Assembly (NCBI RefSeq): GCF_003932955.1
Contig: NZ_QOVY01000001.1
Span: forward strand, 267,360-331,359
Length of the DNA stretch: 64,000 nt
From: Chryseobacterium sp. SC28
GTDB lineage: Bacteria; Bacteroidota; Bacteroidia; Flavobacteriales; Weeksellaceae
Direction: 5' to 3'
Part shown: in pieces, positions 1 through 7,340 of the stretch
Position numbering within the stretch: position 1 is the stretch's first letter
Layout of the letters: every line of letters begins with the position of its first letter
The notes under the pieces: generated by a model
Seen by the model: the letters and a program-made list of their open reading frames with translations, nothing else
Told to the model about the DNA's origin: nothing
Databases searched by the model: none
Program-made: the position numbers and the translations under genes

Positions 1-657
1 CTGGCTTTTGTAGAAAACCCCGATCGTCTGAAAATTGATGCCGACAAACTAAGACAATTCGTAAACGGCATTGTCGAAGATCAAAAATTGAGCATTGAAA
101 AATATGCGAAGGTGGAGGATAATTTTGCCAAAAACAGCCGACTTTTCTTGGACGGCCTCCGAAAAGCACAGCCCGAAAAAGTATTCTACCCCGATGCGAA
201 CTCGACGATGCGATTGACTTATGGAACCGTTCAAACCCTCCCAATCAGATCGGACCGAAACTACGAAGGCATCAAAGAAAATTATTATACCGATATGAAC
301 GGAATGGTTGCCAAATACAAAAAAGGCGATGAGGAATTTGACCTTCCGAAAAAAGTTTTAGATATGGCCAAGAAAAAAGATTACGGGCAATATGCAGACA
401 AACAGGGATATATGCCGATTAATTTCTTGTCCAACAATGATATCACAGGAGGTAACTCGGGCTCGCCGATCATCGATGGAAACGGCCACTTGCTGGGTCT
501 TGCCTTCGACGGCAATAGCGAGGCCTTGAGCGGCGACATCGTTTTCGAACCCAATTTGCAGAGAACCATCAACGTGGATGTGCGATATGTCCTTTGGGTA
601 ATCGACAGATACGCCGGTGCTACCAGACTCATCAGCGAGCTGACTTTGGTGAAATAA
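1..657 (+). CDS. S46 family dipeptidyl-peptidase (DPP7-type), C-terminal part
   Basis: The reading frame is open from base 1, so the N-terminus lies outside the window; about 218 codons remain. S46 peptidases are secreted or periplasmic serine exopeptidases that release dipeptides from the N-terminus of peptides, important in Bacteroidota that live on protein. The serine motif GGNSGSP is visible, with the catalytic Ser codon at 457-459. Eighteen residues further, at 511-513, is a Gly (in GLAFDGN). In the family this position is Gly in DPP7 (hydrophobic P1) and Arg in DPP11 (acidic P1), so DPP7-like specificity is inferred. The end of the protein (FEPNLQRTINVDVRYVLWVI) is typical of the family. 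A terminator follows. The family call is secure; the specificity call rests on one residue. Confidence 0.93.
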   Translation: MAFVENPDRLKIDADKLRQFVNGIVEDQKLSIEKYAKVEDNFAKNSRLFLDGLRKAQPEKVFYPDANSTMRLTYGTVQTLPIRSDRNYEGIKENYYTDMNGMVAKYKKGDEEFDLPKKVLDMAKKKDYGQYADKQGYMPINFLSNNDITGGNSGSPIIDGNGHLLGLAFDGNSEALSGDIVFEPNLQRTINVDVRYVLWVIDRYAGATRLISELTLVK

Positions 658-681
658 CATTTATGTTACTATATCATATCT

Positions 682-706
682 AAGCCACCTTTTTTGGTGG
701 CTTTTT
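682..706 (+). terminator. Terminator of the S46 peptidase gene
   Basis: AAGCCACC (682-689), loop of six T, GGTGGCTT (696-703), then a T-run to 705. An eight-pair stem with a U-tail, 25 bases after the stop codon. Confidence 0.85.
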
Positions 707-772
707 GTTCAATATTAAGAATGGGAAACATCAGATTTTGGATGTGCGTTCCAACTAAAATAAGAATCTCTT

Positions 773-1252
773 ATGAAAATCGAAATGCCTTTACCTTACC
801 GCATCGAAGTTATCGAATCCAAAAAATTGGCGGGTTTTAGTCTCAAAACATCTTTCCAAGAAGACAAAACGCCAATTGTGTGGAAGAAATTGATGATGAG
901 AAGAAATGAAATAACCAATCGAATCTCTGACCAATTATTTTCACTCCAGATATATCCTGAGAATTTTACGCCCGATCAATCCTTTTTAAAATATGCACTG
1001 GCGGAAGTTTCCGATTTTGACCATATTCCAAATGATTTTGAGTCATTTAGATTAAATGGCGGAAAATATCTTGTTTTTGAGTACATAGGAAAAGCAGAAA
1101 AGGGATCGGAAATTTTCGGATCTATCTTCCAAAACTTTATTCCTGAAAATAATTTCTTGATTGACGACAGACCGCATTTTGAAATTTTTAGGGAGGATTA
1201 TAATCCAAACAATGATTCTGCAGAAGAAGAAATCTGGATTCCTATTAAATGA
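773..1252 (+). CDS. GyrI-like small-molecule-binding domain protein
   Basis: A 159-residue protein resembling the stand-alone effector-binding domain of AraC-type regulators (GyrI-like/SOUL fold). The N-terminus (PYRIEVIESKKLAGFSL) and the C-terminal block with PHFEIFREDY, an acidic stretch and EIWIPIK match the family pattern. No helix-turn-helix is present, so it is a ligand-binding domain alone. Relatives bind diverse small hydrophobic ligands or inhibit DNA gyrase; the ligand here is unknown. It stands alone between the S46 gene and bcp, which it faces; its stop is 12 bases from the bcp stop. No good promoter was recognised upstream. Confidence 0.75.
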   Translation: MKIEMPLPYRIEVIESKKLAGFSLKTSFQEDKTPIVWKKLMMRRNEITNRISDQLFSLQIYPENFTPDQSFLKYALAEVSDFDHIPNDFESFRLNGGKYLVFEYIGKAEKGSEIFGSIFQNFIPENNFLIDDRPHFEIFREDYNPNNDSAEEEIWIPIK

Positions 1253-1264
1253 ATCTTTAATGGA

Positions 1265-1711
1265 TCATTCCAAAATCTGTGCAGCGTGGTCTTTCGTTTT
1301 TACTTTATCAATAATTTTTGTGCAAATTCCGTTTTCATCAAATACAAAAGTCGTTCGCACGATTCCCATAAACTCTTTTCCCATAAACTTCTTGCGCTGC
1401 CATACTCCAAATTTATCGATGATGTCGCGGTTTTCGTCCGCAATAACGTCAAACGGCAAGTCATTTTTATCGCTGAAATTCTTCTGACGTGTCACAGAAT
1501 CTGCACTCACGCCAAGCAACTGATAGCCTTTCTGCTTCAACATCGCATAATTGTCTCTCAGGTTACAGGCTTCCGCCGTACAGCCCGGCGTGCTGGCTTT
1601 GGGATAAAAGAAAACCACCAGTTTTTTTCCTTTTAGTTTTTGAGAATCTACGGGTTCTCCGTTTTGATTGGTTCCGATAAACTCGGGTAAAGAATCACCA
1701 AGCTTCAACAT
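1265..1711 (-). CDS. bcp: Thioredoxin-dependent peroxiredoxin, BCP/PrxQ type
   Basis: A 148-residue cytoplasmic thiol peroxidase that reduces hydrogen peroxide and organic hydroperoxides with thioredoxin. The peroxidatic Cys is C44 in FYPKASTPGCTAEAC and the resolving Cys is C49, the CxxxxC spacing of PrxQ. The length is normal for the family. The gene is divergent from nth, with 35 bases between the start codons and closely packed promoters for both genes. Its start codon (1709-1711) lies 20 bases downstream of a TAACTTTG -7 element on the minus strand, which supports this start. Confidence 0.93.
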   Translation of the reverse strand: MLKLGDSLPEFIGTNQNGEPVDSQKLKGKKLVVFFYPKASTPGCTAEACNLRDNYAMLKQKGYQLLGVSADSVTRQKNFSDKNDLPFDVIADENRDIIDKFGVWQRKKFMGKEFMGIVRTTFVFDENGICTKIIDKVKTKDHAAQILE

Positions 1712-1717
1712 AATTTC

Positions 1718-1725
1718 TATTTTTG
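1718..1725 (+). promoter_or_regulatory. Likely -7 element of nth
   Basis: TATTTTTG matches the Bacteroidota -7 consensus TAnnTTTG, 21 bases before the nth ATG. No TTG is seen at the usual distance upstream. It lies five bases from the oppositely oriented bcp element. Confidence 0.5.
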
Positions 1726-1730
1726 TACCA

Positions 1731-1761
1731 CAAAGTTAGCATCAAAATGACGAAAAAGCAA
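1731..1761 (-). promoter_or_regulatory. Likely promoter of bcp
   Basis: On the minus strand TAACTTTG (1731-1738) is preceded, after a 20-base spacer, by TTG (1759-1761). This is close to the Bacteroidota consensus TTG-N17-19-TAnnTTTG and would start transcription about 13 bases before the bcp start codon. The -33 element lies within the first codons of nth. Confidence 0.6.
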
Positions 1762-2367
1762 AGGGCAAAGACAGTTCAGCAAGAATTAGAAAAATTATAT
1801 CCCGAAGTTCCCATTCCGCTGGATCACAAGGACGCTTATACTTTGATGGTTGCCGTTGCACTTTCTGCGCAGACGACGGATAAAAAAGTGAACCAAATCA
1901 CGCCCCGACTATTTGCTGTTGCCGACACGCCCGAGAAGATGGCAAAACTAAGTGTCGAGGAAATCCAAGAATTGATCAAAGAAATCGGACTTTCAAATTC
2001 CAAAGCAAAAAACCTGAAAAAGATGGCGGAAGTCTTGGTAGAAAAGCATAATTCCGTTGTTCCGCAAACTTTTGAAGAACTGGAGGCGCTAGCCGGTGTG
2101 GGTCACAAGACGGCTTCGGTGGTGATGAGCCAAGCGTTCGGATTTCCCACTTTTCCGGTGGACACCCATATCCACCGACTGATGAAGCAATGGAAACTGA
2201 GTTCGGGCAAAAACGTGGCAGAAACGGAGCGCGACGCAAAACGCCTTTGGCACGAAAGCGTTTGGAATAAGTTGCATCTGCAAATCATCTATTACGGCCG
2301 CGAATATTCGCCGGCAAGAGGAAGTCGGGAGAAAGATTTTTTGACCAGGATGCTTTTTGAGAAGTAA
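1747..2367 (+). CDS. nth: Endonuclease III without Fe-S cluster
   Basis: A 206-residue bifunctional DNA glycosylase/AP lyase of base excision repair. The helix-hairpin-helix (LAGVGHKTA) carries the catalytic lysine K121, and PVDTHIHR carries the catalytic aspartate D139, matching K120 and D138 of the E. coli enzyme. The start chosen is the ATG at 1747; an upstream TTG in frame (1723) overlaps the likely -7 element. The oddity is the C-terminus: the four cysteines that hold the [4Fe-4S] cluster are absent (GREYSPARGSREKDF), and the whole protein has no cysteine. Its stop codon abuts that of the convergent DUF885 gene with no gap. Confidence 0.93.
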   Translation: MTKKQRAKTVQQELEKLYPEVPIPLDHKDAYTLMVAVALSAQTTDKKVNQITPRLFAVADTPEKMAKLSVEEIQELIKEIGLSNSKAKNLKKMAEVLVEKHNSVVPQTFEELEALAGVGHKTASVVMSQAFGFPTFPVDTHIHRLMKQWKLSSGKNVAETERDAKRLWHESVWNKLHLQIIYYGREYSPARGSREKDFLTRMLFEK

Positions 2368-4167
2368 TTATTTTCTTTCCTTTGCCCAAAGGTTCATCTT
2401 GCGTTCCAAGACTTGAAGTGGCAGGCAGCCTTGGCTGAGAACCTCATCGTGGAAATCTGCAATATTGAATTTGTTTCCCAGTTCTTTTTTATACTTTTCC
2501 CTCAACTCCCGGATTTTCATAGCGCCTATTTTATAGCTCAAGGCTTGGCCGGGCAGCGCCATATAACGCTCTACTTCTGCTGTTGCGCTGGCTTCGTCGT
2601 AAGCAACATTGCTCAGGAAATACTTGATGGCTTCTTCGCGCGACATTTGTCCCGTGTGGATGCCAGTATCGACTACCAGGCGGACTGCCCGCAACATTTC
2701 GTCGCTCAAAGCGCCCATTTTTTGATAAGGATCTGTGTACAGCCCCAGCTCGGGTCCGAGCGATTCGCAGTACAACGCCCAACCTTCGCCATAAGCGCCA
2801 ATCCAGCCAAATCTCATAAACTTGGGCAACTTCAGATTTTCCTGTTGCAGAGAGATTTGATAATGATGTCCAGGGATGGCTTCGTGGAGGAAAAGCGATT
2901 CCATACCCGAGGTTACGTTGAATTTTTTGGGAACAGGAATCGGAGTATAAAAAATTCCGGGGCGCTCTCCGTCCGGGCTCCCTTGGATATATTCGGCACT
3001 GGCGGTGGCTTCGCGGTATTTTTCCGTCTGACGGATTTCGAACGGTGTTTTGGGAGTGACATTGAACAAATTTTTCAGTTTCGGTGTGATCTTGTCCAAG
3101 ATGGATTGGAAGCCGGCCAAAACTTCTTTCGTCGTCTTGTAAGGCATCGCTTTAGGATCGTTTTTTATGAAATCGAAGAATTCCGTCAGCGAGCCTTTGA
3201 ACCCAATCTGAGTCATCACCATTTCCATTTCCTTGCGAATTCTGGCCACTTCTGCAAGACCTATTTGGTGAATCTCATCCGGTGTTTTATCGGTCGTCGT
3301 CCAGCTTTTTACGTAATAATTGTAGGCGTTTGCGCCTTTGGGCAATGCGTTGTAGCCATCTGTGGATCGGGCTTTTGGCAAATATTCATTCTCGAGAAAT
3401 TCGGCCATTTTGAGATAAGCGGGGATTAGTTTATTTTGGATGGCATCCCGGTAAAGCCCCGCATATTTCTCCGTTGTTTCTGGTGCGAAATTTTTTGGCA
3501 GGTTTCTGATCGGGCCATAGAAGATGTTTTTTTCCATCTTGGTGGTCGTAATTTCTTCCGCCTTCATCTGGGAAATCATTTTTAAAACTAAAGCTCTGGG
3601 TAGCACCACCTTGTGCTCTATGCCGGCTCGGAAGTTTTCGATGGCAGAATCCATCCAGACCGGGAAAAGCTCTATTCTTTTCAGCCAATTGTCGTAATCT
3701 TTTTCGGTTTTGAAGGGCTGAATGCCGCTTCCGCTTCCCAACATTGGGAAATCCAATGGCAAGCCGCTAAACTGTGTGAAAGGGATGTACTCCGGATGGT
3801 GGGCGTAGCGCTCCTGTTTGTCGATCAGTGTGTATTCCAAAACATCGAAAACCACTTTCTGGTCATTATTAAGACGATGGTAGTCCACGATCTTTAACTG
3901 ATTAAGAACTGAATTATAAAACGCAATTTCTTTTTTGATGAACTCCGGACTGATGTTGTTGGGGAGCTGATCGTTGTATCTTTCATCACCTTGCGAAGTG
4001 GCTTCTAAAGGATAAAGCTTGAGATATTCTTCATAATATTGTGCCGCGATCGTATCAAGGTCGGCCGAGCCGAAACCCGTGTTTCCTACGAATGGCGAAT
4101 CGGTTTTTTTACAGGACATCACAAAAAGTAACAAAATAAAAATAAAGTAGTGACCGCAGGATTTCAT
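2368..4167 (-). CDS. DUF885 family lipoprotein, putative metallopeptidase
   Basis: A 599-residue protein with a lipoprotein signal (hydrophobic stretch then VMSC, Cys 19). DUF885 proteins carry a HExxxGH-type motif, seen here as FLHEAIPGHHYQ about two thirds along, which suggests a zinc-dependent peptidase; the substrate is not established. Downstream blocks typical of the family are visible (GEGWALYCE, then YMALPGQALSYKIG). It is probably anchored in the outer or inner membrane, facing the periplasm. It is a single gene, convergent with nth. The upstream minus-strand sequence has TATCTTTA, one mismatch from the -7 consensus. Confidence 0.88.
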   Translation of the reverse strand: MKSCGHYFIFILLLFVMSCKKTDSPFVGNTGFGSADLDTIAAQYYEEYLKLYPLEATSQGDERYNDQLPNNISPEFIKKEIAFYNSVLNQLKIVDYHRLNNDQKVVFDVLEYTLIDKQERYAHHPEYIPFTQFSGLPLDFPMLGSGSGIQPFKTEKDYDNWLKRIELFPVWMDSAIENFRAGIEHKVVLPRALVLKMISQMKAEEITTTKMEKNIFYGPIRNLPKNFAPETTEKYAGLYRDAIQNKLIPAYLKMAEFLENEYLPKARSTDGYNALPKGANAYNYYVKSWTTTDKTPDEIHQIGLAEVARIRKEMEMVMTQIGFKGSLTEFFDFIKNDPKAMPYKTTKEVLAGFQSILDKITPKLKNLFNVTPKTPFEIRQTEKYREATASAEYIQGSPDGERPGIFYTPIPVPKKFNVTSGMESLFLHEAIPGHHYQISLQQENLKLPKFMRFGWIGAYGEGWALYCESLGPELGLYTDPYQKMGALSDEMLRAVRLVVDTGIHTGQMSREEAIKYFLSNVAYDEASATAEVERYMALPGQALSYKIGAMKIRELREKYKKELGNKFNIADFHDEVLSQGCLPLQVLERKMNLWAKERK

Positions 4168-4336
4168 TTTAAATTTTTAAGCTTTGTAAAGATAATATTT
4201 TAATGAATATAAAAAATGCAAGCCTTCTTTTTTCAGGACTTAAACTTTCAAATTAATACAATATCAAGCTTTTATGAAATAGAATGAATATTAAGAAATT
4301 TTTTTAACAAAAATTTTTCACATTAATTCAATTTTT

Positions 4337-4344
4337 TATCTTTG
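4337..4344 (+). promoter_or_regulatory. Likely -7 element of the acidic hypothetical gene
   Basis: TATCTTTG fits TAnnTTTG. At the -33 position (19-base spacer) the sequence is TTT rather than TTG. The start codon at 4392 is 47 bases downstream. Confidence 0.5.
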
Positions 4345-4391
4345 TTCAACACTTTTAGCAAAAACATATCATAATTTATTATCCTTGAATA

Positions 4392-4850
4392 ATGAAAGGA
4401 ATATTGAAGATCTATCATCCGGAGGAAACTATGAAGTATTTCATCAAAAGTACTTATTGCAAGGCGGTTTACATTAATGCACAGAATTTTCTGGAAGTAG
4501 AGATTATCACAGATGACTCTTTGGATCACGTGGACGACGACTCTTTACAATACAATTTCCCACAACTATCATTAGACATCATCGATTTTCCGGTAGCCAC
4601 GTCCGAATTAAGCGGGCAAACTTTTTTAGTTGAGGATACGGAGGAAGACGTCTATACAGAAGTGGATCTTTTCGATGACGAAGAAGCTTTTCTATTTGAT
4701 AATGAACTGAAATTCGACACCAACGAAAGCGGCGACCTTCAGCTTTATTGGACGGGCAACATTACCGACTTCTACACCGGTGCCAAAGATCCGATTCCCT
4801 TCAAGCTGAAATGCCACTTCCGCCCAGACGAGATAGAAATTGACGACTAA
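4392..4850 (+). CDS. Acidic conserved hypothetical protein
   Basis: I do not recognise a named family. The product is 152 residues, without signal peptide or membrane segment, and strongly acidic (runs such as EDTEEDVYTEVDLFDDEE). It is probably cytoplasmic. A second in-frame ATG at 4431 (MKYFIKSTYC) is preceded by GGAGG nine bases upstream, unusual in this phylum, so the true start could be there; the upstream promoter fits either. It lies 75 bases before the TonB-like gene in the same direction and may be co-transcribed. Function unknown. Confidence 0.7.
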   Translation: MKGILKIYHPEETMKYFIKSTYCKAVYINAQNFLEVEIITDDSLDHVDDDSLQYNFPQLSLDIIDFPVATSELSGQTFLVEDTEEDVYTEVDLFDDEEAFLFDNELKFDTNESGDLQLYWTGNITDFYTGAKDPIPFKLKCHFRPDEIEIDD

Positions 4851-4925
4851 TTTTTCCCGAAAGTAATATTTTATGTTAACCAATCGTTATAAAGCTAAAG
4901 TTTATAACGCAAACGAGTTTTTCCT

Positions 4926-5852
4926 ATGTATCAGGATTTGGATGATATTATTTTCGAAGACCGGCATAAGGCTTACGGCGCATACGCTTTTCGCAAACAT
5001 TATAATTTTACGCTAACCAAGGCTTTGGTGGTCGGCATTTTCATCTTTTCAGTCTTGTTTTTTCTTCCGGCCTCATTCATCAAATCGAAAAAAATAACTG
5101 CCGTAGAAAGCGAAAGCATCATCCCTATGGAACTCACGGAGATGCGCATCAACTATGGAGATAACCGAAATGGCAAAGGATTGGACGAACCCAAAAAACA
5201 AGAAGGCAGTCCTGCTCCTGCAGTAGAAAAAGAAACAAAAGAAATTGAACCCGAAGTTGCCAAAACATCGAAAGAAAAAACCGACAAAGAAATTCCTGAA
5301 AATACCGTCCCTATCCCAACAAGGACGAAAACCCCAGCAGTAGCAGGCAAAAAAAGCATCGAGAAAAGCAATTCGCCCGCTGCAGCTAATTCTACCAAAA
5401 ACATAACCGGCAAAACCAACGCCAAAGGCGACATCAAAAAAGAGAATGCCAGCGGAGACGGGCGCGGAAATGCCGCTATCGGAAACCTTCTGAAAGGACG
5501 AGGAACGAAAACCGGCACACAAGGAAACGGAACAGGAGCGGGAAACTACGGCGATCCGCTCGGCGGCGATGGCGACGGAACCAGCCTGATTGGCGTGGAC
5601 AGAAAATTGATTGGTTTCATCCCCGGTACGATGGGCAGAGGCGGTACACAGCCGAAGCACGACTGCACTGCCAGCGGAAGCATCAGCATTGCCTACACGG
5701 TGGACAAATCCGGCAAAGTAACTTCTGCCAAGCGCCTCGCAGGCACGGCGGATCCTTGTATTATGAACACTGCAATAGCTTGGGTAAAGCAATACGTAAA
5801 AGCAGAAACCGCCTCTGTGTCGTCCAAGGGAACCTACAAGATTGTCTTTTAA
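4926..5852 (+). CDS. TonB-like energy transducer
   Basis: A 308-residue inner-membrane protein. The N-terminus (DDIIFEDRHKAYGAYAFRK) is the block that opens many Bacteroidota TonB proteins, followed by one membrane helix at about residues 36-56, a long Lys/Glu/Pro and then Gly-rich periplasmic spacer (about 75-225), and a C-terminal domain from about residue 230 that begins FIPGTMG. TonB couples the ExbB/ExbD proton motor to outer-membrane receptors. The C-terminal domain is closely similar to that of the gene at 6647, including two conserved cysteines (in HDC and DPC). The ExbB-like gene follows 88 bases later. Call as TonB is good; which receptor it serves is unknown. Confidence 0.85.
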   Translation: MYQDLDDIIFEDRHKAYGAYAFRKHYNFTLTKALVVGIFIFSVLFFLPASFIKSKKITAVESESIIPMELTEMRINYGDNRNGKGLDEPKKQEGSPAPAVEKETKEIEPEVAKTSKEKTDKEIPENTVPIPTRTKTPAVAGKKSIEKSNSPAAANSTKNITGKTNAKGDIKKENASGDGRGNAAIGNLLKGRGTKTGTQGNGTGAGNYGDPLGGDGDGTSLIGVDRKLIGFIPGTMGRGGTQPKHDCTASGSISIAYTVDKSGKVTSAKRLAGTADPCIMNTAIAWVKQYVKAETASVSSKGTYKIVF

Positions 5853-5940
5853 AATTGAATTAGTTTTTGTTCAATTTTTAATTAATCCTTTCTGATTTAT
5901 CCCTCAGTTATTCATAAATTTGACCTAGTAAAAATATAAC

Positions 5941-6591
5941 ATGCAAACTATGGCAGATATCGATATTTCTATTTGGGAATTCCTTTTTGGTGGAGGTTTG
6001 CTGAGCGTTGTCGTCATCGCGATTCTTCTATTTTGCGGAATTGCCGCCATCGTTTTTTTCGCGCAGAAATTGTACCAGCTCAACCGCGAAAACGAGGTTG
6101 ATCCTTATTTGCTAAAAAACGTGAATGATCTCTTGAATGACGGCAGAATCCAGTCCGCGGTAGATTTTTGCAGGAGAGACAACTCCCCCGAGTCGAGATG
6201 CGTGGAAAAAGGGCTCTCACGACTTGGAAGGCCTGTGGGCGAAATTGCCAACGCGATGGAAACTCAGGCTCAAATAGAACTGCAAAAAGCCGAAAAAAAT
6301 ATCGGCTTCTTGGCAACCCTTTCCGGCGCAGCGCCAATGCTCGGTCTGCTGGCCGGTGTTTTGATTTTAGTATTTACTTTTGTGGAATTGTCTAAAACCG
6401 GAACCGTAATCTCGCAGAATCTCTTGGCTGCAGAATTTATCAAAGCGCTGGCTCCCACGGTTGTTGGATTGGTTGTCGGGCTTTTATCTTATATTTTTCA
6501 TAATATTTTGGTTGCAAAAGTGGATTATTTATTGATGAAAATTCAGTTTCATACCAATGAGTTTTTGGACATCATCAACAAGCCGGCTTAA
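5941..6591 (+). CDS. MotA/TolQ/ExbB proton channel family protein
   Basis: A 216-residue inner-membrane protein with the ExbB layout: an N-terminal helix (about 16-40), a cytoplasmic loop (about 45-115) and two C-terminal helices (about 120-150 and 160-190) containing the typical TLSGAAPMLGLLAGV and ALAPTVVGLVVGLL blocks. ExbB forms the ring of the proton-driven motor that energises TonB. It sits between two TonB-like genes, but no intact ExbD gene is in the window, so the motor partner is either the following protein or encoded elsewhere. The start could be 5941 or the second ATG at 5950. Confidence 0.88.
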   Translation: MQTMADIDISIWEFLFGGGLLSVVVIAILLFCGIAAIVFFAQKLYQLNRENEVDPYLLKNVNDLLNDGRIQSAVDFCRRDNSPESRCVEKGLSRLGRPVGEIANAMETQAQIELQKAEKNIGFLATLSGAAPMLGLLAGVLILVFTFVELSKTGTVISQNLLAAEFIKALAPTVVGLVVGLLSYIFHNILVAKVDYLLMKIQFHTNEFLDIINKPA

Positions 6592-6646
6592 GTAAGAAAT
6601 TGGCTTTTAGAAGTCAGACTGATAATCATTTTAGATACTTTTATAA

Positions 6647-7297
6647 ATGAAATTCCGAAGGAAAACCAAAAAATTATCAGGATTGCCGGCTGCATTTTAT
6701 GTGGTGGCGCTTATGTTTTTTATACTGTTGTTTTCCTTCAATTCGCTTTATTACAAAACGCCTGAAAAACCAAAACCAGTCGTTATTACAGCTCCAAAAC
6801 CGGCAACAGAACCTACAAAAGACTCGGTCCTACAACCGGAAATCTATGTTCCGGATGTTGAAGTTTTACCATCAGATACCGTTCCCTTAGCCCAAGAAAT
6901 TGTGCCGGTAAAAGAAGAAAAGAAAACCGTTGCTAAAGCCGAAAGCGCTGCCGCTGAAAACAACAAAACAAGCACGAAAGACGATAAAAATATAGCTTCG
7001 ACGACAGATTCTAAGGGCGAGAAAATTACCAAAATTGGAAAAGACAGAATGCTCACCAATTTCATCCCCGGAACAATGGGTAAAGCGGGAAAATTGCCGG
7101 CTCACAATTGTAAAACCAAAGGCCAGTTGGTAATGTTCATTACCATCGACAAGGCGGGAAACGTGACAAGTGCGGGCCGGAGCAGCGGCATTAAAGATCC
7201 TTGCAATATCACGGCTGCTGTGATTTGGCTGAAAAAATACGTGAAAGCCAAGAAGTCCCAAAATGTTTCTCAGGGAACTTATACGATTGTTTTTTAG
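6647..7297 (+). CDS. Membrane protein with ExbD-like N-terminus and TonB-like C-terminal domain
   Basis: A 216-residue protein with one membrane segment (about 13-35). Its start (MKFRRKTKKL and then ALMFFILLF) resembles the beginning of ExbD, but the aspartate that ExbD uses in proton translocation appears to be Ala 21. After a Pro/Lys-rich spacer (about 40-130) comes a domain beginning FIPGTMG, paralogous to the end of the TonB-like protein at 4926 and keeping the two cysteines (HNC, DPC) and the ending GTYTIVF. It occupies the place after ExbB where exbD is normally found. It may act as a second TonB or as a modified ExbD. The ExbD resemblance is short and is inference. Confidence 0.75.
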   Translation: MKFRRKTKKLSGLPAAFYVVALMFFILLFSFNSLYYKTPEKPKPVVITAPKPATEPTKDSVLQPEIYVPDVEVLPSDTVPLAQEIVPVKEEKKTVAKAESAAAENNKTSTKDDKNIASTTDSKGEKITKIGKDRMLTNFIPGTMGKAGKLPAHNCKTKGQLVMFITIDKAGNVTSAGRSSGIKDPCNITAAVIWLKKYVKAKKSQNVSQGTYTIVF

Positions 7298-7340
7298 CGT
7301 TTTTTGATTCTTAAAATTATATATAATTCTTTTTCGTATT

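Noticed and set aside
2413..3429. 338-codon open frame antisense to the DUF885 gene
   Set aside because: Shadow of a well-supported lipoprotein; composition is biased and no motif is seen.
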